A DNA stretch of 64,000 nt from Chthonomonadia bacterium (GTDB lineage Bacteria > Armatimonadota > HRBIN16), in contig JABUFA010000015.1 of assembly GCA_013314755.1 (NCBI GenBank), positions 20,898-84,897 of the forward strand, given 5' to 3'. The translations under genes were made by a program, and so were the position numbers. A model generated the notes under the pieces. It made no database searches. It was given only the letters and a program-made list of their open reading frames with translations, and was not told where the DNA came from. Below are positions 53,891 to 63,707 of the stretch, piece after piece (position 1 is the stretch's first letter; each line of letters opens with the position of its first letter).

Positions 53891-54723
53891 TGCGGCACCA
53901 CCTGCGGGGGATAGAGCAGTATCTCCTCCAGGCGCGTGACGTCTACAAAGGGCTTTACCCGCGCCTCGCGCATCCCCGCCTGCCTCTGCTCCATCACCTC
54001 TTCGACGACGCCGATGGGGATGCCTGCCGGGTATACCCCTCCCAGCCCGGAGGTAATCACCACGTCGCCCGGGCGCACGTCGGCGTCCTTCGCCAGAAAG
54101 GTCAGCACCAGGTAGTCCTCGCCGCGCCCCCGGCAGACACCGACCGCTCGCGACTCGGCACGCTGGATACGCGCTCCCACGCTGGCGTTCGGGTCGGTGA
54201 TTAACAGCACGTGTGCGGTATGGCGGGTGACGTCGTACACGACGCCCACCAGTCCGGTATCGGTGGCCGCCACCATCCGCGGGCGCACCCCGTCTGCCTT
54301 GCCCCGCGCCACAATTAGGGTATGGAAGGAGGCAGAGGGCTGGATGGCGAGCACTTTTGCCACCAGGGGTCGGGCTTTGGCGGACTGCGTGGCTCCCAGC
54401 AGGCGGCGCAGGCGTTCGTTCTCCTGGCGCAGTTCTTCCCAGCCCACCTGTGCCGAGCGCAGGGCTTCAATCTGTTCGCGCAGGCGGCGGTTCTCCTCGC
54501 GCAGGTGTCGCCCGTGGAGCACGCCATAGCCGAAGTCGGAGAGGAATCGCCCTGTGGCGCGCAAAGCGGACTGCACCGGTGCGAACACTGCCATTACCGC
54601 CTCGGCGAACGGGTTGGCGGCGCCGCGTTGCACCGCACGGTTATGCTGGATGCCAATCAGCAGGGAGAGCAGGGCAAGCCCCACAATCACCCAGAACCGC
54701 TTGTCGCGCCACAGGTTGCGCAT
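53887..54723 (-). CDS. mreC: Rod-shape determining protein MreC
   Basis: 278 residues from ATG at 54723; the frame is open to 54765, but the later start fits the MreC N-terminus (WRDKRFWVIVGLALLSLLIGI membrane helix). A coiled coil follows (LREENRRLREQIEALRSAQ; LRQENERLRRLLGA), then the periplasmic beta domain: VLAIQPSASFHTLIVARGKADGVRPRMVAATDTGLVGVV, ITDPNASVGARIQRAESRAVG, PGDVVITSGLGGVYPAGIPIGVVEEV. Standard length. mreB is not adjacent here; it lies 9 kb upstream across the ATPase, methyltransferase and helicase genes. Confidence 0.95.
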   Translation of the reverse strand: MRNLWRDKRFWVIVGLALLSLLIGIQHNRAVQRGAANPFAEAVMAVFAPVQSALRATGRFLSDFGYGVLHGRHLREENRRLREQIEALRSAQVGWEELRQENERLRRLLGATQSAKARPLVAKVLAIQPSASFHTLIVARGKADGVRPRMVAATDTGLVGVVYDVTRHTAHVLLITDPNASVGARIQRAESRAVGVCRGRGEDYLVLTFLAKDADVRPGDVVITSGLGGVYPAGIPIGVVEEVMEQRQAGMREARVKPFVDVTRLEEILLYPPQVVPQ

Positions 54724-54804
54724 CACACACTCTACACCCGGGGAAGGTCTCCCCCTTCGATTCACCAGAGGCGCGGCGGTTTCCTTGCCCTGCCCTCTCT
54801 GCGG

Positions 54805-57405
54805 CTATGGCTGACTCTCTTCCTTCCACTCGTGCGGGATGCCGTAGTCGTTTAAGAGTTTGGAAACCTGATTATGCCACGCAGAAAGCACCTCCTGAGA
54901 GCCCTGTACCTTCAGCTCCATTGCCACCTGCCCCTGTTTGTTCTGCAGGCTTTCCAGCAGCTGTTTCAGCGGGTAGAGGAGACTACTGCTACTTTCCACC
55001 CGAAGGATGCGCTGAATAACCACCTGCTCAGGAGGCGTTGGCTCGGTCTTGCTTTCATCCACCGGCACCAGCACCGCCTGTTTGTCGTTGAGAACTTCCT
55101 CGGGCACGTCGTCAATGAAGATTTGATCCTCAACCTGTACGGCAAATTGCCCTTTCCTTACGCCTTCCCGGATGGTCTGCTTGAGGGCTTCCTGCGGGTT
55201 GGCAACGATGGGCTGGTCGGGCGACCCGGTCAGCGCGGTTTGCACCGCCACAACCGCCACCGGTCCCTCCTTCACGTTGACAACGTCCACAATGTAATCC
55301 GGGCTCAGCGTCTCCACCAGCAGACCCTGCTCCACGAGAGCGGCGTACACCGCTTCGCTCAGCGTCTGGGCGTCGCGCCGGAACATCACCCGCAGTTCGT
55401 TGACGCCCTCCGCCGATGGTCGGAAAAGGCGGGTGTATGCTCCCTGTAACAGCCCGCGAATCTCCGAGTCCTTCGCCCGAATCTGCTCCTGAACCTCCTT
55501 GCGGTCTTCCTCTTCCAGTTCTCGGAACAGGCTGGTGTGCGTGATTGCCTGCAGTGCCAGCAGACGTCTGACCGCGACGCGCACCGCCTCCTCCCTGCCC
55601 GGGTCGGGCGCGAGGAATATCAGCAGGTTGCGTCTGGTCACCCGACCGACCACCTGTTTCATCCATTCGGTCGCCCGCTGGATGTCGCTGAGGCTCAGAG
55701 GCAAGATGACCAGCGTCGCCTGCGACGGCTCATTCACCAGTTGCGGGTCGGGCGGAGCCTGCAGAACCTGCAGTGAGGTGCGCCCCCGTCCGCTTATCTC
55801 GCCCAGAACCCGCCCAATCTGCTCATCGATCTGGTCGCTGGTGACATCCTGTTCGTGGTCCAGTATCACCTTGTTCAGGTTGGGGCGAGAGGTGAACAGA
55901 TACCGTCTGTCGCGATAGCGCAGATACCACAGCTGCGCCTGCAGGCGTTTCAGCACCTCGCTCACCTGAGCGGGGTTGATTTTGGGGCGAAGCATTGCCA
56001 CGCGCAGCTCGTCTTCGGTACAGCCCTGAATCTCCGCGCTCGCCGAGACGGTGTACAGCAGGGCGCAGGTCGCGCATCCCTGCGCCAGCTCCTCGCGCTG
56101 GTAGTCGCCGCCCAGCTCGCGCTCCACCTCGCGCGCCCGTCCGTTCACGTCGCCCGTGATGATGGCATCATAACTGCTCTCCAGCAGGCGCACCACCTCC
56201 GACCGCACGTAGCGGTCGGCAAGGTCAATATGGTGGGGCTGAATCAGGTAGGCGGAACCCGGTCGCTGGTTCCACAGCCGGCGCATCACCAGCGCCAGCA
56301 GACGCAAGGCGCCGCGCGTGCGCTGAAACTTGGGATGGGGTCCCCATCGCTGATACAGCAGGTCCACCAGCACCGGATGGAACGGGTACGCCTTCAACAT
56401 GCGCTCGCGATACTGCGGACTGCGCACGGTGTCGGGGAAGAAGCGGGCGAACTCGGCGTAATAGTCCTGAAAGGCGTTCATCGCCTGTCGGGCGGACTGT
56501 TCCGTGCCCACGCTTTTGAACAGCCGGCGCTGGAGCACGCCGAACACCTCGTCCTCCGCGACGGGCGTCTCGATCAGCGCGGCGCGCTCGAGCACCAGAT
56601 GCATGTGCTGGAACATCCGCTCCGCCTGCTGGGGGTCGTCCACCGGAACCTCTAAGGAGGAGGCGGGCAGAGAGACCACCATGACCGCCCGATCGAGCGC
56701 GCCTACCGCCGAAGTGAGCGCACGGATGAACGACGCCGTTTGCGCCATCAGCGTACTCTCGCCGACCCTCACGCCGCTGGCGCGAGCCAGATAGTCCATC
56801 ACCTCGTCCATCAGGAGGATCAGGGGCTGACAGCCGCGCAGTATCGTCTCCAGCTGGCTCTGACCGGGCGCCACCCGCGCCTCATCCGCTTCCCGCATCA
56901 CCTCGTACAGCGCCCTGCCGCCCAGACGATACGCCAGCTCGCCCCACAGGGTGTGCAGGTGCACGCCGTCCACCTGCCTGCCGCGTGGGTCCAACGCCAC
57001 GCCGTCCAGCACCACCACCCGCACATCCCGCGGCAGGGTATCGGTCTGCAACAGAGCGCGCAGCTCCTCGCCCACCGGCTGCTGTTCCACCACGGGCGCA
57101 TACTTCGCCAGATGGTACAGCGCCACCATGGTGTGCGTCTTGCCGCCGCCGAACGGGGTTTCCAAACGCAACAGGGGCGCACCGCGCCCGGGCAAGCCCA
57201 GCAGACGCGCCGCAACCCCCTCCATCAGGTGGCGCAGGCTCTGCGTCATGTAGGTCTTCTTGAAGAACCGTTCCGCCTCCACGTAGTCGGGGTCGGCAGT
57301 GCCACCCTCCACCTGGTGCAGGCTCGCCGCGAACAGCGATGGGTCAATATCCCGACTGAACACGTCGGGATGAGGTTCGCACACCTCCCAAACGCGCTTT
57401 GCCAT
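54805..57405 (-). CDS. DUF499-type AAA+ ATPase of a putative defence cassette
   Basis: 866 residues from ATG at 57405 (GAGGAGG upstream); an open frame to 57465 is not needed. Walker A LRLETPFGGGKTHTMVALYHL near residue 82 and Walker B PLILLMDEVMDYLAR near 200, both in the DUF499 arrangement. Later regions include RYLFTSRPNLNKVI and TEPTPPEQVVIQRILRV. DUF499 ATPases occur with DUF1156 methyltransferases and large helicases in phage-defence islands; their exact action is not known. Separated from the methyltransferase gene by 146 bases of palindromic repeats and from mreC by 81 bases. Confidence 0.85.
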   Translation of the reverse strand: MAKRVWEVCEPHPDVFSRDIDPSLFAASLHQVEGGTADPDYVEAERFFKKTYMTQSLRHLMEGVAARLLGLPGRGAPLLRLETPFGGGKTHTMVALYHLAKYAPVVEQQPVGEELRALLQTDTLPRDVRVVVLDGVALDPRGRQVDGVHLHTLWGELAYRLGGRALYEVMREADEARVAPGQSQLETILRGCQPLILLMDEVMDYLARASGVRVGESTLMAQTASFIRALTSAVGALDRAVMVVSLPASSLEVPVDDPQQAERMFQHMHLVLERAALIETPVAEDEVFGVLQRRLFKSVGTEQSARQAMNAFQDYYAEFARFFPDTVRSPQYRERMLKAYPFHPVLVDLLYQRWGPHPKFQRTRGALRLLALVMRRLWNQRPGSAYLIQPHHIDLADRYVRSEVVRLLESSYDAIITGDVNGRAREVERELGGDYQREELAQGCATCALLYTVSASAEIQGCTEDELRVAMLRPKINPAQVSEVLKRLQAQLWYLRYRDRRYLFTSRPNLNKVILDHEQDVTSDQIDEQIGRVLGEISGRGRTSLQVLQAPPDPQLVNEPSQATLVILPLSLSDIQRATEWMKQVVGRVTRRNLLIFLAPDPGREEAVRVAVRRLLALQAITHTSLFRELEEEDRKEVQEQIRAKDSEIRGLLQGAYTRLFRPSAEGVNELRVMFRRDAQTLSEAVYAALVEQGLLVETLSPDYIVDVVNVKEGPVAVVAVQTALTGSPDQPIVANPQEALKQTIREGVRKGQFAVQVEDQIFIDDVPEEVLNDKQAVLVPVDESKTEPTPPEQVVIQRILRVESSSSLLYPLKQLLESLQNKQGQVAMELKVQGSQEVLSAWHNQVSKLLNDYGIPHEWKEESQP

Positions 57406-57478
57406 CTCAAACTCCTCCTCTTTCTGCCATGTCCAACCCGCCTTCCCGGCGCGAGAGTAGTTCAAACCCCTCTCCCAG

Positions 57479-57528
57479 CCTCTCCCCGACGCGGAGAGAG
57501 GTGCTCCCCTTCCCTCGCAGGGAAGGGG
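57479..57528. repeat. Two palindromic repeats between methyltransferase and ATPase genes
   Basis: CCTCTCCCCGACGCGGAGAGAGG (variant, imperfect) at 57479-57501 and CCCCTTCCCT-CGC-AGGGAAGGGG at 57506-57528 (perfect). They lie in the 57406-57551 intergenic stretch and could act as a processing or attenuation structure within the operon. Confidence 0.82.
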
Positions 57529-57551
57529 ACGGGGGTTAGGTCAAACCCCTC

Positions 57552-60296
57552 TTACTCTTCCTCCTCGTCGAACAGGCGCAGCTGGCTCTGCTGGGCGGAG
57601 CGCACCTCCGCCTCCTGAATCAGCGTGCGCTGAGAGGGCAGCATCTGCCCCAGCGCCAGGCTCTCCTCCGACAGGCTCTTCTCCTCGCGCTCCACCTCGT
57701 ACAGCGCCTGCGCCACCTGCCAGAAGCGATGATTCTCGTCCTCGAAGCCGCACAGCGCCAGCAGATGCGCCACCTTGTCGCGCTCGCCCCGCCGCCAGTA
57801 CCACAGCGCCAAGTGCAGGGCATCTATCAGCGACAGTCGGCTCCACTCGCCCGACTCTAAGATGCGCTGGATCGGGCGCGACAGCACCTTGTGAGCCAAC
57901 CGGGCGCGAAAATCGGGCAGGGCGACCGTCTGTCCCCGCCCAAGCACCAGCCCATGCGTGCGCTCCAGCTCGTCTAGCTCCGCGCCCAGCGACTTGCTGA
58001 GCTTGTTCGCCTCGTCGAACTCCAGCTCCTCGCCGCCGTACGCCCAGCGCCACAGCACATACACCCGGGTGGGCGTGTCCACCAGCCCCAGCTCGCGACC
58101 CAGACGCTCTAGGGCGAAGTCCGAAGCCAGCGTGCGCACCTCGTCCAACAGGTCGCCCACGCTCACCACGCTCCCATCCGGGCGCTTCACCTGCTCGTAG
58201 CGACCGAAAACGCCCACCGCTGGACCAATGGCGGAGATGAAAAAGTCCGCCCCGCGCAAGCCCATCTCCCAGAAGTAGTCCAGCCGCTCGCGCACCGTGT
58301 GGCGAAGCTCCCCGCGAATCTGATGATACCAGCCCACGCCCGCCCCCGCGGGTCGCTTGCGGCAAGCCATCAGGATGGTGCTTCGCACCGCCCCTTTGCC
58401 CCGCTGGTGGGTGCTGGCTTCCATCTCGGTGTGCACCGCCCACGAGGCGGTGGGATACAGCCCCGCGGAGAGCAGACTGCCGATGAGCGATTCCCACGCT
58501 GTGGTGGAGCGATGGGTGAACATGACCACCGCCACCCCGTCGGGTTTCAGCACGCGGTGCATCTCGCGGAAGCTTTCGCCCATCAGCCGCTCGTAGTGCC
58601 GGCGGGCAACCTCTTCGCCCTTCTTGCCCCCGCCGAAGCGGGCGGGGTTCACCACCGCCTCCTCCCCTTTGGGCGTGAGTTCGGTGCGGAAGGCTTCGGG
58701 ATACAGGTCGCCCACCGTGCGCTTGAGCCAGACGTAGAAAAAGTCCGACAGGTCGGCATAAGGCACGTTGTCGTAATAGGGCGGGTCGGTGATGACGGCG
58801 TCTACGCTGGAGCCTTCAAAATGTAAGGAACTGGCAGAGCGAAGGGAACTCCTTCCTTCAGCATAAGTGCCAGATTCCCTAACGAGAATTTCCTGCAACC
58901 ACATTATCGCGTTGTGCCAGCTTCCGATGGAAGTGCTTAGAGGATTAGATTCTGCATAGTCCCACGCCATCTTAAGTGCGTGCGTAGCAAAGGTCTGATA
59001 AAATACCTCCTTTTGGGCGTCCCAGAAGCACAGTATAGAGCCGCGATTCGCCACAAAATCCACCGCGAACGCCAGGTACGTCCCCACGGCTTTGGCGTAT
59101 TCGGGGTCGGTCTCGGCGGCGATGCGGCGGGTGGCCTCCCGCACCCACTTGCCGAAGGTCACCAGCGCCAGGAGCTGGCGGGGGTTGAAGAACTTGCCCC
59201 AGTCAAGGAAGCCGTAACTTGCATCAATGCTCTGTTGTTGTCCTGCCCCTACCAGGCGCGCCGGCTCCTCAGGTACCCAGGGGAGTCCGTTCGGCCAGGG
59301 GCTGGGGGTCTGCTTCAGCGCGTCCAGGCGTTGGGCGGCCTCGGCAAAGGCGGTTTCATCTTCGGGTCGGGCGAGGTGGTAGTTGCGCCCCTGTCCCTTG
59401 CCGCGGGTGGTGACCAGCGCCACCAGGCGGTGACCCAGCCTGCCCGCCCGCGCCTCGGCGCGGATGTAGGTGTCCTGTGCGCCCCCTCCACACACCAGAC
59501 ATCGCGCGTTCGCCCGGCTCACCGTGCCCTGCGCGGGGTCAAAGCCCCCTTTGATCGCTGTCTCCAGATCCCTGCCCGACAGCACCCGGAAGTCCACCCG
59601 TCCCTGCTCGCGGTTGGGCACGGGGAACAGCGCCGCCCCTTTGCCCGATTTGCGCGCGAGCCAGAACTGGCGGAAGAGGGGTATCTCCGCGCCGCAGTTG
59701 GGGTTGGGACAGCGCACCGTTCGGCTCCAGATGTACGCCACTACCGTCTCACCGTTCGGGCCGGGCGGGTAGAACTCCCGCAGCTCCTCGCGCGCCTGCT
59801 CCAGCACCCATTCGCCCCACCGGCGCACGTCCTCCGCCAGTTTACTACCGTAACGCTGGGGATACTCTATCGTCGCTCTCAGGATGAGATATGCCACGGG
59901 GTTGTACTCCACCGCGTGCGCCTCACAGCCCAGGCGCAGCGCCTCTAAGGGGATGGAGCCGCCGCCCGCGAAGGGGTCCAGCACCTTTGGCGCGCCGTCG
60001 GGGAAGCGTTGGCGAATCAGCGCCCGCGCCTGCTCCAGCAGGTGTCGCCCTACCGGGTTGCCGTCGTGCACCTCCCACTGGCACAGGTGCGCCAGGAACT
60101 TCTGGAAGCCGATATCGTCCATGGCGTCGGCGTCCACCAGCGCGGCGAAGGTTGCCGCACGCGCCGTCACCAGCGGTCGCCGCGCCCACCACACGTGCAG
60201 GGTGGAGATGTGTCCATGTCGGATAGCCTTTTCCCGCTGAGCCTCGGCGGACAGCTCCCGCACGGGCAGGGCGTGTTCGATGAGCCGTTTTTTCAT
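57552..60296 (-). CDS. DUF1156-family adenine-specific DNA methyltransferase
   Basis: 914 residues; ATG overlaps the helicase stop. The N-terminus (KKRLIEHALPVRELSAEAQREKAIRHGHISTLHVWWARRPL) is the DUF1156 hallmark. SAM-binding motif I is LDPFAGGGSIPLEAL near residue 107, catalytic motif IV is VITDPPYYDNVPYADLSDFFYVWL near 500, giving an N6-adenine type enzyme. Zinc-ribbon cysteines: CPNPNCGAEIPLF near 210 and RCLVCGGG near 265. No DNA target-recognition domain is evident by eye. It would modify host DNA so that the helicase/ATPase partners act on unmodified invader DNA (inference). Confidence 0.9.
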   Translation of the reverse strand: MKKRLIEHALPVRELSAEAQREKAIRHGHISTLHVWWARRPLVTARAATFAALVDADAMDDIGFQKFLAHLCQWEVHDGNPVGRHLLEQARALIRQRFPDGAPKVLDPFAGGGSIPLEALRLGCEAHAVEYNPVAYLILRATIEYPQRYGSKLAEDVRRWGEWVLEQAREELREFYPPGPNGETVVAYIWSRTVRCPNPNCGAEIPLFRQFWLARKSGKGAALFPVPNREQGRVDFRVLSGRDLETAIKGGFDPAQGTVSRANARCLVCGGGAQDTYIRAEARAGRLGHRLVALVTTRGKGQGRNYHLARPEDETAFAEAAQRLDALKQTPSPWPNGLPWVPEEPARLVGAGQQQSIDASYGFLDWGKFFNPRQLLALVTFGKWVREATRRIAAETDPEYAKAVGTYLAFAVDFVANRGSILCFWDAQKEVFYQTFATHALKMAWDYAESNPLSTSIGSWHNAIMWLQEILVRESGTYAEGRSSLRSASSLHFEGSSVDAVITDPPYYDNVPYADLSDFFYVWLKRTVGDLYPEAFRTELTPKGEEAVVNPARFGGGKKGEEVARRHYERLMGESFREMHRVLKPDGVAVVMFTHRSTTAWESLIGSLLSAGLYPTASWAVHTEMEASTHQRGKGAVRSTILMACRKRPAGAGVGWYHQIRGELRHTVRERLDYFWEMGLRGADFFISAIGPAVGVFGRYEQVKRPDGSVVSVGDLLDEVRTLASDFALERLGRELGLVDTPTRVYVLWRWAYGGEELEFDEANKLSKSLGAELDELERTHGLVLGRGQTVALPDFRARLAHKVLSRPIQRILESGEWSRLSLIDALHLALWYWRRGERDKVAHLLALCGFEDENHRFWQVAQALYEVEREEKSLSEESLALGQMLPSQRTLIQEAEVRSAQQSQLRLFDEEEE

Positions 60297-63200
60297 CCTT
60301 CGCTCCCTTCATCAGACCAGTTTCGTATCACGTAGCCCACCACGTCCACCACCTGTTCGGCGGGGAGGCGGTCGGCAGGGTTCTGGATGGGGTGCAGATG
60401 GGGTTGGGTGGCGGCGTTTTCCACCACGTATAGCCAGTATTCGTCCTTCAGCCGTTGCGCCATCTGCCACTCGTGCGAGGTCAGGTACACGTCGCCGGTG
60501 GTGGCGAAGGCTTTCACTTCGATACAGCGCACCTCGCCCCCGCCTTCCGAGCGGATGTCGTAGCCCACATACTCGCGCGAGACGTCCACCGGCTGGCGTC
60601 CCTGCTCCCGCTCATAGCGCATCGCCACCTCCATGCCGATGGCTTCGATTCGGCGCACCGATTCGGGGTCGCCGGCGTCGCCCCGCTCCTCGTCCGAAGG
60701 CTCTGCGCACACCAGCACGATGGCTTCCAGCTGCGGCTCCAGCACCGTCAGGGTCTGTTCCTTCTGCAGGGCGTCCAGTCGCTCCTCGCGCTCGCGCACC
60801 AGCCGCTTCAGGTTCTCCCTCTCCTGTTCAATTGCCAGGCGCATATCCTGCCCCGCTTCCGCCCGGCTGTCGTAGTCCAGGAGCTTGCGGTCAGACTCGC
60901 GAATGAGGTACTCATACGAACGCTCCAGCCACTGCCGTTTGATGTTCGCCTCGCGCTCTCGGCGTTGAGCGGCTTCCTCGCGGAGCCGGTCCAGATAGGC
61001 GATCAGCCAGCGGCGGGTCTCCTGCTCGCTATGGTGCAGCGTCTCCAGCAGTTGCGGGGGCGGGGTTGTCTGGAGCGGAGCGGGCTTCATATCCCACAAC
61101 ATGCGTGGGTCCACCTCGCGCACCTCGCCGGTGGACGCATCCCAGAAGAGGGCAATCAGCCGCTGGAGTACAGGTCTTTGCAGACCGTCCTGCACGCCCG
61201 CCCGGAACAGCCACAGCACGCCCTGTTCGCCATGTGGGGCAACCATGACCGTCTTGACCGGGCGCGACTTTTGCAGGAAGTGGTCGCACAGCGCTTCGAA
61301 TACGGGATGTCCGGGCGCAAAGAACTCGGCGCCTGCCTCGCGTGCAGTGTTCCTGGAGAAGGCGATGGATACGCCGTGCACGTAGGCTTCGGCTTCCAGC
61401 CGGTGCTGGCGCAGGAAGGTTCGGGGCAGTCGCAGGCGGAACACTCCCTCTTTGCGGGCGTCGGGCTGGCACTCCCCGCCCAGAAGCGGCGCCACCGTTC
61501 GCGTGAACCGCTCCACGTCCCAGGGCACCAGTCGCCGCTGGCGCGAGTCGCGCGAATCGGCAAGCACGGCGGAAAGGTCAATGTGGTGTCCTGCCAGGGC
61601 GCTTTCCCGGAGGGCGCGCTCGTACTCCTTCAGGCGTTGCTCCATGTCCTGCTCGAGGCGCAGTTCCACCGAGGCGGTGTCCCCGCTCACGATTGCCTGC
61701 ATGATGAGCTCTTCCAGTCGCACATCTTCCAGCAGGAAGCCGACCACGTCGTACACGCTGTCGCCCAGCCGTTCGCGCATTCGTTCCAGCTTCTCCATCA
61801 GGCGTTGTAGCACCTCGCCCTCGCGCGTTTCGGGATGGAGCATGTTGAACACATAGCAATCGCGCTTTTGCCCGTAGCGATGGATGCGCCCCATGCGCTG
61901 TTCCAGACGGTTGGGGTTCCAGGGCAGGTCGAAGTTGACCATCAGGCGGGCGAACTGCAGGTTCAGTCCCTCGCCGGCGGCGTCGGTTGCCACCAGCACC
62001 TGCGTGTGCGTGCGGAAGAGCCGTTCCTGCTCGATACGCTCCTTGATGCCCATCTCGCCATGGATGACCGTAACGGGGAAGCCCCATTCGGTCTCCAGCT
62101 TGCGTTGCAGGGCGAACAGCGTGTCCTTGAACTCGGTAAAGACGATGAGCTTTTCGTCGGGGTAGTGGCGCAGGCGTTCCTCCACCACGCGCCGCAGCTC
62201 GTTCACCTTCGCCTCTTCGCCTGCCTGCTCTGCCTCCTGCGCCAGCCGGATGAGGTCTTCGAGTTCGGCGATTTCGCGGCGCAGGTCGTCTGGTGTCTGC
62301 GCGGCGGTCAGCCCTTCCAGTTTCTGCTGGAACGCTTCCCATTCGCTTGAGGTTTCGTCTTCCAGGTCCAGCAGGTCGTCTTCGTCCAGCGTGCGCAGGT
62401 CTGTGTCCTCGTCCATGCGGCGTTCCCATTCCTGCAGGAGGTTTTGCAGTTTGGCGCGGCGGCGTCGCAGAGACTCGCGCACGGCGAACAGGCTGGACGA
62501 CAGGCGACGCTGTAGCACGGTCAGCGCCAGCGCCACGTTGCGACTGCGGCGGTCGGTGCGCCCCGACACCAGCCCATACCAGCGTTGCACATAGGCGGTC
62601 ACGGCGTCATACAGTCGCTTTTCCGCTTCGGTCAGCCGTACCGAAAGGGTGTTGACCTCTCGCTTGCGGAACAGCGGTTTGCCTTCCATATCGGTGACCT
62701 GCTCTTTGGAGCGTCGGAGCACAAAGGGCAGTTGCCCTGCTCGGGCCGCCGCTTTGGCGTCCTCCGCCCGCGCGAAGAGACGGGGCTGAAGCAGGTCAAG
62801 CAGGAGGAAGTAGGACTCATCGTCCCCGCGGTGGGGCGTGGCAGTGAGCAGTAGCAGATGCGAGGCGTTTCGCGACAGCGCCTCGCCCAGCTGGTATCGT
62901 TTGGTTTTGACCACTTTGCGCCCGTATCGGGAGGCGGAGAACTTGTGCGCCTCGTCTACGATGACAAGGTCCCAGTGGTGCTGTGCCAGCAGGTCGCGCA
63001 CCGGTTCCTGCCGGGCAAAGTCCATCGAGGTGAGCAGTTGCGGATTGCGCTGGAAAAAGTCCTGCGCGAACAGGTTCTGCATGACCTCTCGGTGCAGGGG
63101 GGTGAAGTCCTCGCGGAACCATTCCCACATCTCCCGCTGCCACTGGTCGCGCAGGTGCGCGGGAACGATAATCAGCACGGTCTGCACCAGCCCCCGCGCC

Positions 63201-63640
63201 TTCAGCTCCTTCAGCACCAGCCCTGCCATGATGGTCTTGCCCAGACCGGGGTCGTCCGCCAGCAGGAAGCGCACCTGCGGCTGGGGCAGGATATGGCGAT
63301 ACACCGCATCCACCTGGTGCGGCAGGAGGTCCACCTGCGTGACGCTGACCGCATAATGGGGGTCATAGGCGTGCGCTAAGCGCATCCGCAGCGCCTCTAC
63401 GAAGGGCACACATTGCTCGCCCGGAAGCACCTCGGCCCCCTGCAGGAAGCTCTCCCGCAGGGAGGGAAGCACCTGAAGGCGGGTTTTCAGTTCCTCCTCG
63501 CCCAGCACGAACTGAACCGCCTGCTGGGTCGATTCCAGAATCAATCCGACCGCATATCTTGTTCCCAGCGGTTCGAAGCGGTACACTTCGGCAATCTGGT
63601 CCTCTGGTACAAGGCGCACGCGCGTGCCGGGCTGGAGCAT
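60293..63640 (-). CDS. SNF2/SF2 helicase with C-terminal DUF3883-like nuclease-type domain
   Basis: 1115 residues; ATG at 63640. N-terminal domain (1-100), then the helicase core: motif I FLLADDPGLGKTIMAGLVLKE near 130, motif II VIVDEAHKF near 225, motif III LLLTATPHRGDD near 262, motif V/VI ATDAAGEGLNLQFARLMVNFDLPWNPNRLEQRMGRIHRYGQ near 550. Coiled-coil inserts (about 385-500). The C-terminus (about 1000-1080) has YVGYDIRSEGGGEVRCIEVKAFA and LTSHEWQMAQRLKDEYWLYVV, the DUF3883 pattern with the D...ExK arrangement of PD-(D/E)xK nucleases. Similar helicases are found in DISARM-like and related defence loci. Confidence 0.9.
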   Translation of the reverse strand: MLQPGTRVRLVPEDQIAEVYRFEPLGTRYAVGLILESTQQAVQFVLGEEELKTRLQVLPSLRESFLQGAEVLPGEQCVPFVEALRMRLAHAYDPHYAVSVTQVDLLPHQVDAVYRHILPQPQVRFLLADDPGLGKTIMAGLVLKELKARGLVQTVLIIVPAHLRDQWQREMWEWFREDFTPLHREVMQNLFAQDFFQRNPQLLTSMDFARQEPVRDLLAQHHWDLVIVDEAHKFSASRYGRKVVKTKRYQLGEALSRNASHLLLLTATPHRGDDESYFLLLDLLQPRLFARAEDAKAAARAGQLPFVLRRSKEQVTDMEGKPLFRKREVNTLSVRLTEAEKRLYDAVTAYVQRWYGLVSGRTDRRSRNVALALTVLQRRLSSSLFAVRESLRRRRAKLQNLLQEWERRMDEDTDLRTLDEDDLLDLEDETSSEWEAFQQKLEGLTAAQTPDDLRREIAELEDLIRLAQEAEQAGEEAKVNELRRVVEERLRHYPDEKLIVFTEFKDTLFALQRKLETEWGFPVTVIHGEMGIKERIEQERLFRTHTQVLVATDAAGEGLNLQFARLMVNFDLPWNPNRLEQRMGRIHRYGQKRDCYVFNMLHPETREGEVLQRLMEKLERMRERLGDSVYDVVGFLLEDVRLEELIMQAIVSGDTASVELRLEQDMEQRLKEYERALRESALAGHHIDLSAVLADSRDSRQRRLVPWDVERFTRTVAPLLGGECQPDARKEGVFRLRLPRTFLRQHRLEAEAYVHGVSIAFSRNTAREAGAEFFAPGHPVFEALCDHFLQKSRPVKTVMVAPHGEQGVLWLFRAGVQDGLQRPVLQRLIALFWDASTGEVREVDPRMLWDMKPAPLQTTPPPQLLETLHHSEQETRRWLIAYLDRLREEAAQRREREANIKRQWLERSYEYLIRESDRKLLDYDSRAEAGQDMRLAIEQERENLKRLVREREERLDALQKEQTLTVLEPQLEAIVLVCAEPSDEERGDAGDPESVRRIEAIGMEVAMRYEREQGRQPVDVSREYVGYDIRSEGGGEVRCIEVKAFATTGDVYLTSHEWQMAQRLKDEYWLYVVENAATQPHLHPIQNPADRLPAEQVVDVVGYVIRNWSDEGSEG

Positions 63641-63707
63641 GTCCTTTGCCTTTCCTCCTGCAGGGATAGTGGCACTTTATTCGCCGGAAGTCATCAGGTC
63701 TCCCGCG

